64,000 nt of DNA from Paraburkholderia sp. PREW-6R (GTDB lineage: Bacteria > Pseudomonadota > Gammaproteobacteria > Burkholderiales > Burkholderiaceae): assembly GCF_039621805.1 (NCBI RefSeq), contig NZ_CP155075.1, forward strand, positions 620,001 to 684,000, in the 5' to 3' direction. A program made the translations under genes and the position numbers. The notes below the pieces were generated by a model, which saw only the letters and a list, made by a program, of their open reading frames with translations, was not told where the DNA came from and searched no databases. Positions 35,319 to 44,178 of this stretch are shown here, in pieces. How positions within the stretch are numbered: position 1 is the stretch's first letter; each line of letters begins with the position of its first letter.

Positions 35319-36314
35319 TCAGGGATTAATGCGGATCAATACTTTCCCCATTGGGCCCTTCGTCAAACGTTCAAACGCCTCGTGTAATTGATCGAACATG
35401 AAGACCTGATCGATCTGAGGGCGCGCACCTGCTTCGGTCATCACTTTAAGCAGTTCCTCCCATGTCTTTCGAGTCTCCTCCGGCGACGAGTAGCCTAGAG
35501 CCATCGCACCTATCCGCAGCCGGCGCGAGAAAAGCGTTCCGGTATCAAAATTGGGAACCGGGCCGGCAAGTTCTCCTACGAGACTGATTCGACCGTGTTC
35601 GCCCATGACAGCGACGACATCCGGGAACAGTTTCCCTCCGATGTTATCTACGGCCAGATCAACGCCCCGTGATTTGAGGGAATCTCTCAACTCTTCTGGC
35701 CACCCCGGATTTTCGGGATTAAATGTGAGCGCCGCGCCAAGCGACCTTAAGCGCTTCTGCTTTTCCTCGTTGCGGGACAGGGCGACAACTATGTGCCCCA
35801 TCGCTGCTGCAAGTTGTACTGTTGCCACGCCAACGCCACCCGAGGCGCCGGTCACAAGCACAACCGACTGCGGCTTGAGAGGCTCCCACATCGTAAGTGC
35901 GCGGTATCCTGCCGCATAGACCAGAGATGCGCATGATGCCTCCTCGTCGCTCCATCCTTGGGGGATTGGCGTTAGAGAGTCGGCGGAAATGGATAACTGC
36001 TCGGCAAATGTTCCCCACCGGAAAACCCCCGCATCGCTCCGTAGAATAATCCGTCTGTCGCCTTCAACGACGTTTTTCACTCCGTCGCCAACCTTGACAA
36101 TCGTTCCGACGCCGTCACGTCCCAGGACATGAGGAAGTGGTGGATTCACGGGATAAGGATATCGCCCCTCCGCAAGGTACAGGTCCGCAGGATTTAGTGC
36201 GGCGTGGCTAAGTTGCAGCACGACTTCGCCTGGTTGTGGTTCCGGGACTGGCGCGTCCGACAACTTCACATGTTCGATTCCTGCAGATCCATCCCATAGC
36301 CATGCTCTCATCAT
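35319..36314 (-). CDS. Zinc-free NADPH:quinone oxidoreductase-like MDR protein
   Basis: This medium-chain reductase/dehydrogenase has about 331 residues. The GroES-like half has LSHAALNPADLYLAEGRYP and PHVLGRDGVGTI; the Rossmann half has VLVTGASGGVGVATVQLA, the AxxGxxG-like cofactor loop, followed by SRNEEKQKRLRSLGA. The zinc ligands of alcohol dehydrogenases are missing, so it belongs with quinone oxidoreductases and enoyl reductases. The start at 36314 has AGAGAGA upstream; the longer frame adds an implausible leader. It is monocistronic. Confidence 0.93.
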   Translation of the reverse strand: MMRAWLWDGSAGIEHVKLSDAPVPEPQPGEVVLQLSHAALNPADLYLAEGRYPYPVNPPLPHVLGRDGVGTIVKVGDGVKNVVEGDRRIILRSDAGVFRWGTFAEQLSISADSLTPIPQGWSDEEASCASLVYAAGYRALTMWEPLKPQSVVLVTGASGGVGVATVQLAAAMGHIVVALSRNEEKQKRLRSLGAALTFNPENPGWPEELRDSLKSRGVDLAVDNIGGKLFPDVVAVMGEHGRISLVGELAGPVPNFDTGTLFSRRLRIGAMALGYSSPEETRKTWEELLKVMTEAGARPQIDQVFMFDQLHEAFERLTKGPMGKVLIRINP

Positions 36315-36731
36315 TCGTCTCTCTAAAAGATAATTCACGGAATTGAAGCGCGCACACGCACCAAAACCCACTGAAGTTCATAGCAGAACGGGCTTCAGAA
36401 CAGAAGCTGCATCACGACCCTTGTTCACATACAGAAATGGGCATGCACTTTCCGGTGGATAAGACCATCATTTTTGTGTCTCACTGAATGTGACGGGCGG
36501 GAACTCCGCTATAAGCGATCTCGATTACCGTTTTCTAAACGCCCAGAAGGCTTTCCAGGAAGGCAGTCATTTCGACCTCGATTGCGCCGTCTTTTTATAT
36601 GTCTGGAAGACCACCGCCGACGCTCAGCGTTTGTGTCGCCGTGTAATTCAAGCACTGCCGCACTTTTGCTTACGTTCGCATGGACACCCTACCCACACGC
36701 TCTCTCCATGCCCGGGGAAAAACGGCGGTTA
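36315..36731. other. Gene-free stretch between oxidoreductase and FixJ-type gene
   Basis: Nothing beyond short shadow frames was found. It holds the oxidoreductase promoter region and the end of the two-component operon. Confidence 0.4.
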
Positions 36732-37415
36732 TTAGAGAGTCGCAGACCCGTTGCTGTCAGGACTCCCGGCTTCACCTGCCAGCCGGACCAGCTCAGCGAG
36801 TGACTCGGCTTCCATCTTCCGCATAACCTGTCCGCGATGTGCCTTTACTGTGATCTCGCTGATACCGAGTTCGTGGCCTATCTCGCGATTAAGGAGCCCC
36901 TCGACTATCAGCACATATACTTGGCGTTCCCGACGGGTGAGTGCGTTGTATCGGGAATTGATCTCTGCTTTGCGGTGTTCCTTGCGCAGGAGCGACGAAC
37001 TGCGTTCAATCGCGCCGCGTACCGCTATCAGCAACGCTTGGTCATCAAACGGTTTCGTCAGGAACTCGATCGCCCCAGCCTTCATCGCCTGCACGACCGT
37101 TCGGGCGTCCTCGTGTCCCGTTACAAATATGATCGGCATTGCCGGTCGATCATGGATCAGGGATTTCTGCAGATCGAGTCCGTTCAGGCCCGGCATCGAA
37201 ACATCCAGCAGCAAGCACGTTGGGCCCGTCGAAGGAGCATGTTCGAGGAATGACGTGGCGCTCACGAAGGTCTTCACGTCTATGCCTTCATGCTGGATCA
37301 GCGACTCAAGCGATTCCCTGACAGAAATGTCATCGTCGACGATGAATACGGTCGGAGAGGGGGGCTTTTGTCGGGCAGGTGATGGGCGTTGCAGCACAGG
37401 GTACGTTGAGCTCAC
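36732..37415 (-). CDS. FixJ-type response regulator
   Basis: This regulator of 227 residues has a receiver domain with the acidic pair in FIVDDDISVR, the phospho-acceptor Asp in CLLLDVSMPG, Thr in FVTGHED and Lys in FLTKPFDD, followed by a LuxR-type helix-turn-helix (LTRRERQVYVLIVEGLLNREIGHELGISEITVKAHRGQVMRKM, family pattern). It closes an operon with the hybrid-free PAS histidine kinase and a lone receiver and is the output that binds DNA. Targets are unknown. Confidence 0.96.
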   Translation of the reverse strand: MSSTYPVLQRPSPARQKPPSPTVFIVDDDISVRESLESLIQHEGIDVKTFVSATSFLEHAPSTGPTCLLLDVSMPGLNGLDLQKSLIHDRPAMPIIFVTGHEDARTVVQAMKAGAIEFLTKPFDDQALLIAVRGAIERSSSLLRKEHRKAEINSRYNALTRRERQVYVLIVEGLLNREIGHELGISEITVKAHRGQVMRKMEAESLAELVRLAGEAGSPDSNGSATL

Positions 37416-37442
37416 GAAAGTCTCCTATACAACCAGCCAGGG

Positions 37443-37814
37443 CTACTTTTCACACACAGCGTGAAGAAGTGCCTCAGAAAGTTCGGCGTCGCTGAAGGGC
37501 TTGAAGAGACATGCCACGGCGCCGTCGCCGAGTAACTGTTCCCGGATCGCACTGCTTTGGTTGGCTGTGATGAATACGACGGGAATGCTTATTCCCAGTC
37601 TCCTAAGCGTCGACACAAGCGCCTGCCCACCCATCCCAGGCATTTTTAGGTCAACTATCAAACATTGCGTCCGCACGACCGAATCGGACTCCAGGAACGC
37701 TTCTGCTGAATTGAAGGCCAGCGCGTTGAAGCCCATCTCTCGAATAAGATCGGGCAACGATTCGCGTACCGATTCATCATCATCGACCACCGACACGAGT
37801 AGTCGTTTTTTCAT
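37443..37814 (-). CDS. Single-domain response regulator
   Basis: This receiver-only protein of 123 residues has SVVDDDESVRE, the phospho-acceptor Asp in CLIVDLKMPG, Thr in FITANQS and Lys in LFKPFSD, with no output domain. The start MKKRLL has GGAAG a few bases upstream; the longer frame extends into unconvincing sequence. It lies between the kinase and the FixJ-type gene and probably acts as a phosphate sink or relay partner. Confidence 0.93.
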   Translation of the reverse strand: MKKRLLVSVVDDDESVRESLPDLIREMGFNALAFNSAEAFLESDSVVRTQCLIVDLKMPGMGGQALVSTLRRLGISIPVVFITANQSSAIREQLLGDGAVACLFKPFSDAELSEALLHAVCEK

Positions 37815-38001
37815 CGTACTTCCCAGACGAAGTACTGGAGACAAACTAGGCCCCAGCAAAAGCGAGAAAAAGACTTGTTGTCCGCGACTGCTGGCTGCGA
37901 CGAAGCTCTCAGACACGTTGAAGGACGATAGCTTCCCAATACATGATTGTCTATTAGCCAAAGGTATGGGGTTGTCTCGTCAATTTCTCATAGAACAAAG
38001 C

Positions 38002-40593
38002 CTAGCCGAGAGCGTCGGTGATTTTACCTACGGACGGAATGGAGAACCCGAATGTCGCCCCACAGCTGTCGTTATTGTGTGCCCACAAACTTCCGCCATG
38101 GGCTTCTACAATGGCACGACTGACACAAAGTCCGATTCCCATGCCGTTCTGTTTTGATGTGACAAACGGCTCAAAAACCTTGTCAGCAAGGTTGGAATCG
38201 ATCCCGACGCCCGAATCCTTCACCTTCAAGTGCACGCATCCAGGCGCTCCAGTCACCCATATCTCGACTGAGCGTGGGCTACCTGACGCAGCGTCGATCG
38301 CATCCATGGCGTTCCGAAGCAGATTCATCACGACCTGCTGCAACTGGATGCGATCCCCGAGTACGGGCGGCAAAAGCTGATCGTAATTCTCGATGAGAGA
38401 GATGCCAAAGGAGCGAAAATCCGTTTGAGTCAGCTCGACGACCTCACGCACCGCCGCCTCGAGGTCCCACCAAGTAGCATTGATCTCCTTGTGACTGAAG
38501 AGCTTCCGCAACCTTGAGATAACGTCGGCGGCCCGATTTGCGTCACGTATGGTTCGCCGGGCGGTTTCGATCGCGCCAGTCACGTTCGGGGGATCACTGT
38601 TAAGCATCCGCAGACATGTGTTCGCATTCGTTACAATCCCTGCCAGGGGCTGATTCACTTCGTGTGCGATTGAAGCTGTCAGAACACCGAGGCTGCTCGC
38701 GCTGGAGGCGCGCGATAGGTCCGCTTGAGCGCGCGCAAGCGCTTCGGAGGCCGAATGCTGCTCGGTGACGTCCTGGAATGTTGCGATAAATTCGATGTCT
38801 CCGGCGGTCGTGGGTCTGGTGTATGCGTGGTAACGCAGGTAGCGGACGGCGCCGTCTGGCAAAAGAATGCGAATAGGGTCCCTACCTCGCTCGCTGCATT
38901 CGCGAAGCAGGCAAGCATTCTCAGAAGCAAAGGATTGTTCGTCTGGATGAATACGGCCTTCGATCATTGATCGAGTTACTGGTTCGTGGGGTGCAAGGCC
39001 GAACATTTCGCACAGATCGCCACGCCATGACAGGGTGTCCGAGCCGCTTTGCCACGAGACAATACTGAGCCCGGCAAGCCGTTGGGCTTCAGTCAGTAAG
39101 GCCTCGCTGCGACGAACGCTTTCTTCCGCGAACTTTCGATCATGAATGTCTGTGCATGTGACGTACCAGCGTTTCAGAACTCCAGTGTTGAATCGCATGG
39201 CGTTTGCCCTGAGCCAATACCAGCGAAATTCGCCGTCATGCCGCCTGAAACGAAGCTCGAACTCGTGTTCGTCATTGCCGTCCGTGCTAATCGCGGTACG
39301 CCAATGTTGTGCTGCTCTCCGGAAGTCGTCCTGATGGACAGCGGTGAGCCATCCCCATCCATCGGTTTGACTGGGTGATAGGGCAGTGTACTGATACCAG
39401 CGGTCGTTGAAGAATTCTGCATGACCGTCCGGTAGCGCTGACCAGACAAGCATCGGAATACTGTTGACGATCAGACTAAGCTGTTTGTGACTGTCGTACG
39501 AATTTTCCTCGGCACGCTTTCTCTCTTCGATATCTGTGCCCGCGCCGTACCACCGCACCACCTTACCGGTGCTATTTCGAAAGGGCTCGACGCGAAGGAG
39601 AAACCATCGATACACCCCATCTTCGCGCCGAATTCTCACTTCGGCCTCCGCAGACTGGCCGGTCTGTATTGCCTTTCGCCACTTGGCCATCCTTTGAGTG
39701 ACGTCGCTGGGGTGTATAGCGTCTTCCCACCCATAGCTTTCCCGCTGCTGTTGCTCAGCGCCCACGTAGTCAACGTATGCACGGTTCATGAAGTCGCACT
39801 TTCCGTCGGGCAAACTGCGCCAAACCATCATGGGGACCGAGTCAAGCATCTCGCGCAGCCGAAGCTCGTCATGTAACAGATCATGGGCGCCGGCCGACAC
39901 GCCCACGATTGAGTGGGCATGGAACAGGAGTTCGACGTTGTGGAAACGGCTGACTTCAGCTCCCGTTGCCTTGCTGTCTTTGCGCATGCCGGCTGGCGGA
40001 TTGCTGCTCACCCTCAACATTCGTAAAGATGCGGCCACAGTGTGCGCTGTGGCCTTTAGGGCGAAGAGTTCGAGCGGCGTCGGGAAGGTAGATCTGTTAC
40101 GTCCCGCAATGAAGACGCCGACCCCCTCGTCAATCGAGAAACAGAGCTTGTATAGGTCAGCTCCCGATTCCTCCTGTTGCACGTTGCAGCTTTGCTGTTC
40201 GAGCGTCGCAAGCTCTGTAGCCAGCTGATCCGACCCAGTCGCGGGGTTGCCATCACCGCTAGAGTCGAACTGACTGAGCGATTCAAACCGGGTGACATGG
40301 GAGGAGTCTTTCACTGTGACATAGACGTAACTTAGCCCGAAAGCGTTGATCAGCGAGCGGGAGAGAGCGTCAACGACCTGCGCTACGTCCCGCGGAGGGG
40401 TGACGACAGCAGCGCCTAGCAGCTTTGCCAACTGCGCGACCGGCTGTCCCAGCGGGTTTTCGGATGACGCAGATAAGCAACGAGTAGCAGTGTCGGGGCA
40501 TGGCATGGGTCCCTTTGCAAAAGCCAATGAACGCTCCTTCTGGGGAGCCCCAAGGTCTGACGCTGCCCAGGAGGGACTTTTAGTTCGCTTCAT
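38002..40593 (-). CDS. Multi-PAS sensor histidine kinase
   Basis: This sensor kinase of 863 residues appears cytoplasmic: no convincing membrane span is seen. A GAF-like N-terminal domain (about 50-235) precedes three PAS domains: about 245-370 (MVWRSLPDGKCDFMNRAYVDYVG), 370-495 (MLVWSALPDGHAEFFNDRW) and 495-630 (SWQSGSDTLSWRGDLCEMFG). The HisKA box IAHEVNQPLAG has the phospho-acceptor at His644, and the ATPase core shows NLLRNAMDAID, DSGVGI and GMGIGLCVSR. The H-box belongs to the FixL/NtrB-like HEVNQPL group, which pairs with FixJ-type regulators, matching the next genes. Signal unknown. Confidence 0.96.
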   Translation of the reverse strand: MKRTKSPSWAASDLGAPQKERSLAFAKGPMPCPDTATRCLSASSENPLGQPVAQLAKLLGAAVVTPPRDVAQVVDALSRSLINAFGLSYVYVTVKDSSHVTRFESLSQFDSSGDGNPATGSDQLATELATLEQQSCNVQQEESGADLYKLCFSIDEGVGVFIAGRNRSTFPTPLELFALKATAHTVAASLRMLRVSSNPPAGMRKDSKATGAEVSRFHNVELLFHAHSIVGVSAGAHDLLHDELRLREMLDSVPMMVWRSLPDGKCDFMNRAYVDYVGAEQQQRESYGWEDAIHPSDVTQRMAKWRKAIQTGQSAEAEVRIRREDGVYRWFLLRVEPFRNSTGKVVRWYGAGTDIEERKRAEENSYDSHKQLSLIVNSIPMLVWSALPDGHAEFFNDRWYQYTALSPSQTDGWGWLTAVHQDDFRRAAQHWRTAISTDGNDEHEFELRFRRHDGEFRWYWLRANAMRFNTGVLKRWYVTCTDIHDRKFAEESVRRSEALLTEAQRLAGLSIVSWQSGSDTLSWRGDLCEMFGLAPHEPVTRSMIEGRIHPDEQSFASENACLLRECSERGRDPIRILLPDGAVRYLRYHAYTRPTTAGDIEFIATFQDVTEQHSASEALARAQADLSRASSASSLGVLTASIAHEVNQPLAGIVTNANTCLRMLNSDPPNVTGAIETARRTIRDANRAADVISRLRKLFSHKEINATWWDLEAAVREVVELTQTDFRSFGISLIENYDQLLPPVLGDRIQLQQVVMNLLRNAMDAIDAASGSPRSVEIWVTGAPGCVHLKVKDSGVGIDSNLADKVFEPFVTSKQNGMGIGLCVSRAIVEAHGGSLWAHNNDSCGATFGFSIPSVGKITDALG

Positions 40594-40806
40594 GTCAGCA
40601 CTCTGAAGGAAACCAGTGGCTCAATACTTTCGTTCAATTGTTTCATAACAACGCCTATGGCTTAATTTGCGCAACCCTCTGGACGTCGTTCGCATCGGTT
40701 AGAAGCTCTGTGGTCAGCTCTTGCATAAATGCGTTCCCTTTAGGCCAACATCCGAGGGTCTCTCCGTTGAGCCGGTTCGGAAACTTGGTCCCCTGTGAGA
40801 ATAGCT

Positions 40807-41259
40807 ATGAATCATATAAACGAAGGACGTCTATTTAAGCGTGCGTTGATCGATCTTTTATCCTCTTCTGAAAAAGGAGGACTGGAAGATATAGCGGCAA
40901 CCGCACGTCGTGGCGACGATCGAACCGTGAACGCAGGCGGTGTCTGGCGGTACAACGTCGCGGTGAGCAGCAATTCCCGAAAGTTTCCTGCTGTAGTTGT
41001 TGGGCGCCTCTCGCCTAAATCGATCGCTGTCCGTTGGAGCGATCCGCGATCCGGCTACTATGGGGAGCAGACCTGGAGAGCATGCCAATCGCAGAAGCGG
41101 GCGATCTGTGCGGCGACCGGCCTCACCATCCGCCGCGGTGACACGGTGTTTAAGCCCGCAACGCGGGGCGGCATGCAACCGTTCAACCGGGACGAGCTGA
41201 TCCTCGCATCAGGAGTGTTCTTTCACGAGATATCCTTGGATTCAAAACCAGACTATTAA
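40807..41259 (+). CDS. DUF3331 domain-containing protein
   Basis: The roughly 150-residue product matches DUF3331, a family largely confined to Burkholderiaceae and of unknown function. Recognisable parts are VVVGRLSPKSIAVRWSDPRSGYYGEQTWR and ICAATGLTIRRGDTVFKPATRG, the second with a pair of family-conserved Cys/Arg-Arg-Gly residues. The ATG at 40807 is preferred over the GTG four codons earlier, since that GTG lies within a TGTGAGA stretch serving as a poor ribosome-binding site. It converges on the aldehyde dehydrogenase gene, with 36 bases between. Confidence 0.85.
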   Translation: MNHINEGRLFKRALIDLLSSSEKGGLEDIAATARRGDDRTVNAGGVWRYNVAVSSNSRKFPAVVVGRLSPKSIAVRWSDPRSGYYGEQTWRACQSQKRAICAATGLTIRRGDTVFKPATRGGMQPFNRDELILASGVFFHEISLDSKPDY

Positions 41260-41295
41260 CGGGTAACCCGGTGGCGACAGATATGTCGCGGCCGG

Positions 41296-42789
41296 CTAGA
41301 GAACAGCGTGGGAAACCATCTTCGGTACGAGATATGTATCGATAGAATCGGTCACGTGACCAGATCCAAACCCGCCGTCCTTGATGCCCCCAAACGGCAA
41401 TTCGGGAAGCTCCAGGCCCAGATGGTTAATTGACAGCATCCCGACCTGGAGCCCTGAAACAAGATGAGAGGCTGTTATCGGCGACGATGTGAATGCGTAC
41501 GCTGCGCGCCCAAATGGCAGTCGATTGCTTTGCTCAATAACGTCGTCCAGCATCTCGAAACTGCTCAGAAGTGCGACTGGCCCAAACAGCTGGTCGTCGT
41601 TGATGCGCATATCCGGTGTTATTCCGCTGAGTATCGTCGGCTCAAGGAAATGGCCTGCTGAGCCTATCCGATGTCCACCAAGGTCAAGACGCGCGCCACG
41701 CTGTATGGCGTCCTCAATCAACGCCTGGATGTCGTGCAGTCGCTTGGCGCTCACCAGCGGCCCCATTTTCGTACCGACATCGTCTCCGCTGCCGGTAATG
41801 ATCCCCTTCGCTGCTTCAATCAACCTATGCCGAAACTCATCAAATCGACTGGACTGAATCATGAAGTGCGTCGGGGAAACGCAAACCTGTCCGCAGTTCC
41901 GATATTTGCAGTAGGCGAGGAGCTTAGCCGCCGTTTCAATATCCGCGTCGGCGCAGACGATCGCCGCCGTGTGCCCGCTCATTTCGACGTTGCTTCGCTT
42001 CATATGGACACCTGCAAGCGCGGCGACAAGTTTGCCGTGCTCCAGAGCACCAATAAAAGAGACCATTTTGATCGCCGGATGAGCAATCAAGTTTTCCGAG
42101 ATCTCGTGCAAGTCTCCGAAGACGACGTTAAGAACGCCCGGTGGCAGGCCAGCATCTTGAAACACCTCGACGAGAGCCGCAGTGGTGCCCGCCAGCTCAT
42201 CGGGGGGCCGAATGACGACGGAACAGCCTGCTGCGAGTGCGGGGCCGATCTTGTGTATTGCCTGTGAAACAGGAAAAGTTGTAGGTGTGAACGCAGCGAC
42301 TGGCCCGATCGGTTCACGAAGGACACATTGACTGACACCGGGAGCGCGAGCGGGTATGACGCGACCGTACGCGCGACGTCCCTCTTCGGCGAACCAGTCA
42401 AGGAGATCTGCCGAGAGCTCGATCTCCGCGCCTGCTTCGCGTAGTGGCTTACCCTGCTCGCGGGTGACCAGTGCAGCCACCCGCGGCGCCCGTTCCCGAA
42501 GCAGGTCCGCTGCGATCCGAAGAATTTTGCAGCGATTAAAGGCTGAGCGCTTTCGCCACACGGCGAATCCCGTTCTGGATGCCTCTATGGCGGTCAATAC
42601 ATCCGAGTTGTCAGCATGTGCGACCCGTGCTCTCACATGCCCAGTGATGGGATTGTGAAGCTCACTGTACCCAGAGCCATGACTTTCAACCCAGCTGCCG
42701 TTGATGAACAGCTGTGTATGGTATTCCACGTCTGCGCTAGCAACGTATCCGTCGCTGACATCGCTGGGTCCCCATGCAACCATGTCCAT
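41296..42789 (-). CDS. Aldehyde dehydrogenase family protein with altered active site
   Basis: This protein of about 497 residues has the full aldehyde dehydrogenase fold. The nucleophile region NCGQVCVSPTHF keeps the catalytic Cys, and SNVEMSGHTAAIV keeps the general-base Glu. However, the PWNFP loop, whose Asn builds the oxyanion hole, reads FTPTTFP, and the usual cofactor Lys in 'KPSE' reads RPPDE. Such changes may weaken or alter activity. The general relatives are succinate-semialdehyde and alpha-ketoglutarate-semialdehyde dehydrogenases. It is divergent from a LysR gene, the likely regulator. The start MDMVAWGP is chosen over a longer frame whose extra leader is not family-like. Confidence 0.88.
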   Translation of the reverse strand: MDMVAWGPSDVSDGYVASADVEYHTQLFINGSWVESHGSGYSELHNPITGHVRARVAHADNSDVLTAIEASRTGFAVWRKRSAFNRCKILRIAADLLRERAPRVAALVTREQGKPLREAGAEIELSADLLDWFAEEGRRAYGRVIPARAPGVSQCVLREPIGPVAAFTPTTFPVSQAIHKIGPALAAGCSVVIRPPDELAGTTAALVEVFQDAGLPPGVLNVVFGDLHEISENLIAHPAIKMVSFIGALEHGKLVAALAGVHMKRSNVEMSGHTAAIVCADADIETAAKLLAYCKYRNCGQVCVSPTHFMIQSSRFDEFRHRLIEAAKGIITGSGDDVGTKMGPLVSAKRLHDIQALIEDAIQRGARLDLGGHRIGSAGHFLEPTILSGITPDMRINDDQLFGPVALLSSFEMLDDVIEQSNRLPFGRAAYAFTSSPITASHLVSGLQVGMLSINHLGLELPELPFGGIKDGGFGSGHVTDSIDTYLVPKMVSHAVL

Positions 42790-43248
42790 TTGATTCACCA
42801 ACCCTGACGAATACTTGCAATTTGAAGAAGAGCGTTGTGGCGACCGGCGAATCGCGCAGCAACCGCCGCATGAGCTACTACGCGACCGATCTGGAAGAAG
42901 CAGATCAGCCAACGATTGAACCTCCAGGCACTTGCCAAGCGCCGTCCCACAGGGGCTTGGGCAGGTCAGAGGTACACTTTTCGCATAAATGTGTGAAGCT
43001 TTTAGTCAAGCACAGGCGCGCAAACGAGGATGGACTCGACAACCTGCTATGTTGGTGAAATCATAGCAACGCGGCATCTGGGCGGTTATACCAATATGAG
43101 TGCGTCCATGACATTTGGTTATGTAGGTGCGTCTTCCTGGCCAACGGGGTGCGGCTGTGTTCTCAAAACATTTCCGGCAGGCCGATTTCACCTGGTCTGG
43201 GGCATAGCATCATCGTGACGGCTGAAGACAGAGCAAACGGGGAGTGAG
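42790..43248. promoter_or_regulatory. Divergent control region aldehyde dehydrogenase / lysR
   Basis: No gene seen in 459 bases. This is the shared regulatory region of the divergent pair and probably contains the LysR-binding site, which I could not place. Confidence 0.4.
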
Positions 43249-44160
43249 ATGAAGTTCAAGTTGCGGCAGATGGAGGTGTTCCGAGCCGTCATGCTGACTG
43301 GTACCGTTAGTGGTGCGGCGCGAATGCTGTTCGTATCCCAGCCGGCTGTCAGCCGGCTCCTCACCCACACTGAAAATAGTCTCGGCCTGAAGCTCTTCGA
43401 CAGGACCGGCGGGAAGTTGTTGCCCACGTCCGCAGCTGTGGCGTTGTTCGCGGAGGTGCAGGAGGTTTACGATTCTGCACTAAAGGTAGATCGATTCGTC
43501 GAGAACCTTGCAAGCAAGTCGGCGAACGAGGTAAGCGTAAGCTGTAGTCCGGCCCTCGGCTTGGGCTTGCTGCCGAGAGTCATAGAACTGTTTCATCGGA
43601 AAAATCCGAAAACGAAGATCAACTATTGCACGACGTTAGCGATCGACGTACCGAACGAGTTGCTTAGCAAAAAGACAGATGTGGCGGTCACGTTGCTGCC
43701 GCCCAGCAATCCGAATCTGACGGTGGAGGTGGTGGGGCGAGGCCGGATGGTCTGCGCTATGACCGCAGAGCATCCGCTCGCGTTGCGAGAAAAGATCAGC
43801 TTGTCAGAGTTGAAGGAGCACAAGACCATCCTTCCCGCACTGAACATAGCGTTCGGAAGGTACGTTGCGGCGATGCTCGAGACCTATGGCGTCGAGATTA
43901 CACCAGCATTCGAGGTGCCCAGGGCCGAGCTCGCTTGTGCTTTGGCAAAACGCGCCCTCGGCGTCGCAATCGTTGATCAGTTCTGCGCCTCGACGGAACT
44001 GTGGAATGGCCTGATCGTTAAACCTCTGGCCGAGCCAATCACATACGATATCTATCTCGTTTATCCGAAGTACGTTGGACGTTCTGCAGAAGTGGATCAG
44101 ATCATACAGATCGTACAGGATTGTATGCGTCTGCATGAAGCCGGCCGGTCTTACATGTAA
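43249..44160 (+). CDS. LysR-family transcriptional regulator
   Basis: This regulator of 303 residues has the N-terminal helix-turn-helix (FRAVMLTGTVSGAARMLFVSQPAVSRLL, with the SQPAVSR recognition helix) and a substrate-binding domain of the nopaline/octopine-catabolism LysR type (NocR/OccR-like), judged from SVSCSPALGLGLLPRVIELF. GGGGAG lies properly before the ATG. It diverges from the aldehyde dehydrogenase gene and converges on the MFS gene. OccR-like regulators often control amine or amino-acid use, consistent with a semialdehyde dehydrogenase target. Confidence 0.93.
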   Translation: MKFKLRQMEVFRAVMLTGTVSGAARMLFVSQPAVSRLLTHTENSLGLKLFDRTGGKLLPTSAAVALFAEVQEVYDSALKVDRFVENLASKSANEVSVSCSPALGLGLLPRVIELFHRKNPKTKINYCTTLAIDVPNELLSKKTDVAVTLLPPSNPNLTVEVVGRGRMVCAMTAEHPLALREKISLSELKEHKTILPALNIAFGRYVAAMLETYGVEITPAFEVPRAELACALAKRALGVAIVDQFCASTELWNGLIVKPLAEPITYDIYLVYPKYVGRSAEVDQIIQIVQDCMRLHEAGRSYM

Positions 44161-44178
44161 GAGCCGACTGATGCAATG

